In this document: positions 61,029-64,000 of the stretch, one piece after another | Position numbering within the stretch: position 1 is the stretch's first letter | Layout of the letters: each line of letters starts with the position of its first letter | From: Echinococcus granulosus | Lineage: Eukaryota; Platyhelminthes; Cestoda; Cyclophyllidea; Taeniidae | NCBI RefSeq assembly: GCF_000524195.1 | Contig: NW_020170475.1 | Span: forward strand, 224,254 to 288,253 | Length of the DNA: 64,000 nucleotides | Reading direction: 5' to 3' | Notes under the pieces: generated by a model | What the model saw: only the letters and a program-made list of their open reading frames with translations | Database searches by the model: none | Told to the model about the DNA's origin: nothing | Position numbers and translations under genes: made by a program

Positions 61029-64000
61029 CTTTTTCATCCGCGCAGTTGAATACACTTCATGGTGCTTTGTTTATAGCCTCTGCTTCCAAGTTTAGGTCTT
61101 CCATTTTTGTGGGAGGAGTTTTCCACTCTACTTGGAATTGGACGAGTTTCAGCTTTTTATTCTAGCGGCCGTTATTATTATGTTCCTATTGATGGTTTCA
61201 CTGACTATTGCGTTAATAGAAATATCAAATCTTAGGCATTGTGCGAGCTGCTGAAATCGGTTTTAGTGTAACACAAATTTGTAAAATATAAGGGTATAAA
61301 TTTACTCTTAGGTACTGAAGTATCTAAACAATCGACAGAAGTACTCTCTACGGGGTCGCTCTTCATATCTACTGATTTCTACGGAGGTGGAAATGTTGGC
61401 GGGACGTATCAAACATGAGGGTTGATTTCATAGAAAAGCGGAAGCTATAGCCAATTGACTTTTCGGCGATCTTTCTGATAGCCTGGATGGTATTCGGCAA
61501 GGACACCGCCAGGAGAATACATGGGGACTGTGGGTTTCGAGGCGTGTCATATTCTCGAGACAGGGGTTTTCATGCGTGGAAGTCATGTGTTTGGTCACAT
61601 CTGTCATGTTACCATCGATAGAATCTCTGATTAAATTCTACAAAGATGCGGGGCAATCTCATTTATCTGTTTCACCGTTTGCAGTTTCAGTTGAAGGACG
61701 GATTCGCCAAAGGCGAGTAAGCAATTGTCTAATTTTTTTGTAGTCCTTTTCCCGTATTTCTCATCACTTGGATCCTGTTTTCCTTCTAATTTAGTCGGAA
61801 TGGGGAGGTCCTTGCTTAAAGCCTTCTAGTTCAACTATGTTAACATGCTACTTGAGTGTTTCAGTGAGCTGGATACTTTTATAATGTTACTTTAGTTTTT
61901 TTAGTAAGCTCAAATTTCTAGTATTAAAAACCAACTATGGTTTAATACTGGGTTTATTTTGGTTCATTTGATTTTTTTAGCAGATCACGGGATCAACTGA
62001 TTTCCCACTGCCCTTGCCTAAGAAGTTTCGGAACTTGAGATGCTGTACAATTCATTTAAGATGGATCCTGTACACGTAAGGGCTTCGGTAAAGGAAGCCG
62101 AAAAACTGTCTCAATCGTATATTTATCAACTAGTAACACTCGTATCTAACCTTACCATATCGTCATTTTACTTTCTGTGGAAATTGAATCAAATTGATGC
62201 GACTCAAAAATTACGCCAAAATCCCTATATTATTTCTGAATGTTAAAAACAATGAAATTCAGGTGAGAACCTCATTTTTATTGGGGTCAGGCGTGTAAAT
62301 AGAATACTCAGATGTAACGGTTTATTACTATGTGAAAAGGTGGAGAAATTAAATGTTTAAAGAAGTGTTTGCGGTCCTGGTGCAAATTGTTTGCTGAATA
62401 TTTTGCTTTAAGATGTTCTAGACGGGCATCAGAGGTGACGGTCAAACGCACCCAGATTACCTTCCTCCAATTAGCAGAAAAAAATAATGTACATTAGTCT
62501 TTTTTGCAATTAGACAGTCCTGGTGACATCCGAATGCCATTCTGGTGCAAGTAGAAATGGAGTCTCATTCTCTCAATTTTAAATTGGTTTTATCTATTTA
62601 TTCGGACCATGTCATGTGAGGTCATTGTGGAATCAGTGTTCTTCCAATGAAGCCACTTGAGGAGTCATCCCTATTATCGTGAAAGTTTGGTTCAGAAAAG
62701 TTTGGGCTTTTGCTGTTGTATGCTAGATAAACATTTCCTTTTTGCAAGACTTGTAACCATTTTTAGTCTACCTACATAACAAGGTCGTAGATTAATTTAT
62801 TTGCGCTCTTTTAGTAGTCAGCAGTTATCGTTTATGAAAGTGGGTACTAATTAAATGGGGATTGACAATGAAATGCATTGGTGTGTATTCATTACCATTT
62901 TAATGTTTTTAACCGCAAGTATTGCTTACTTGGTGTTGGTAAAAGACCAAAAATTACGAATTTAACTGGAGAATTTTATTGGGCATTAAGTACTGAATTC
63001 ATTAATTGTTAACTATCGAAACTTCCCCAACTTTATATTTCTCGTTATAACATGTTTGTGCATCTAGTCAACAGCATTTCCAGAATTTTAACTGATTACG
63101 ACCCAGGCTTTGAACATTTTTTTTGCATTAAATCTTAGTGCGCATAATCCTGTTAAAAATTGCATGTATTCTATCACGGTTTATCCCATCTAAATTTTCA
63201 CGCTGATGAACAGTCGCTCTCTTTTACTCATTTTATAACAGTAGCATATAATTCATCCTCCAAGTCAAGGATGCGTCTACTAGCAAAACTAGAATTTGTT
63301 TTGAAGCTGTTTTCCTAGACTATTATCCCGTTAGCATCCAAACATTGCTGACGTAGCTGTTTCCCTATTTCCCAGATAATTTTATGGGAATTGACCTACA
63401 TATAAATCGACTTTTCTTAGGGTCGCCCAAAATGAACTTATAAGTTTTAAACATCCCTTAACCGCTCTGTCCTTTTTTATCAGCCTCAAAAGCACTAATT
63501 TCGGCTTGAAGCTTTGTCTCAGTATAACAATTGACGATGACTCAAATGATTTAACTATAGTTAGCTCGAAAATCTGGGTGGCATCTAGCGCTTACAATTT
63601 CCTGTCTGGTATTTTAAACAGCGCACACACGCCAAAGTGAGCAGGGCTATTTTGAAGTTTAAAAAGAGAATCCACTGTAAGCAGATCGTCAGTGGATTCC
63701 TTATGTATGTCTACAAAATCGAAGTCTTTTGGCGCCGTCTTGATAGACTAAGGCTGAACATCAATTAAAAGGTTTCTGTAACTTTCAAGTTTGTGTCTAT
63801 GCCTAAGATTTAGCAATGACAGCGGCCGCAAAAGTTATTACCACCTGAGAGAGGCGAGCTAAGGCAGTGTACCACCCATTGCCACTTGCAAAACCTGGCT
63901 GCTCATAGGAATAAAAAGCAACGACTCTAATGCTAAAAAAAGACGCATAGGAGTAGTGTTTGTATTGGCCAGTTGCCCACGTAATTTTGGTGAAAGGTGG
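61029..64000. other. Downstream region without a recognised gene
   Basis: It holds the prefoldin 3 3' UTR at its start. One exon-like segment (61981-62075) is open between a strong acceptor (gatttttttag) and a donor (gtaagg), reading GSTDFPLPLPKKFRNLR, but I know no family match. Nothing else is supported. Confidence 0.4.

Overview
This is a window of eukaryotic, animal nuclear DNA. The genes are split by GT-AG introns that I could join in phase: ORC4, Hedgehog acyltransferase, a laminin beta chain, a family 3 glycoside hydrolase and prefoldin subunit 3. Three introns are only 31-34 nt long, the intergenic DNA is AT-rich, and a decayed Ty3/gypsy element with a CsRn1-like pol layout is present. 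Together these suggest a parasitic flatworm, more likely a tapeworm or a relative than a free-living planarian. That placement is an inference; no single marker proves it.

Layout: 1-1719 (+) is the 3' part of ORC4. 2834-6574 (+) is a complete HHAT gene in nine exons (559 codons), with both catalytic residues retained and one of them on a 36-nt microexon. 6575-24077 is about 17.5 kb with no gene I can support, containing a few GC-richer islands, one of which looks protein-like. 24078-43043 (-) is a complete laminin beta chain in 29 exons (1754 aa), in the order signal peptide, LN, five LE, LF, eight LE, coiled coil with cysteine knob, and a C-terminal cysteine. 43.7-49.5 kb is repeat territory: three copies of a ~155 bp repeat, a diverged repeat shared with 18.3 kb, and a broken Ty3/gypsy pol on the minus strand (protease, RT, RNase H, integrase). 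51114-57119 (-) is a GH3 beta-xylosidase-like enzyme; its first exon is uncertain. 59058-61028 (+) is a complete two-exon prefoldin 3 gene. 61029-64000 has no gene I can support.

The genes do not form an operon or one pathway. ORC4 serves DNA replication, HHAT lipidates Hedgehog ligands in the ER, laminin beta builds basement membrane, prefoldin 3 delivers tubulin and actin to the chaperonin, and GH3 is probably a secreted or lysosomal glycosidase. HHAT and laminin are convergent; GH3 and prefoldin 3 are divergent across about 1.9 kb. I saw no tRNA, rRNA or CRISPR. The most unusual items are the plant/fungal-type GH3 enzyme in an animal genome, the extremely short introns, and an acidic glycine-rich break in the C-terminal laminin coiled coil.
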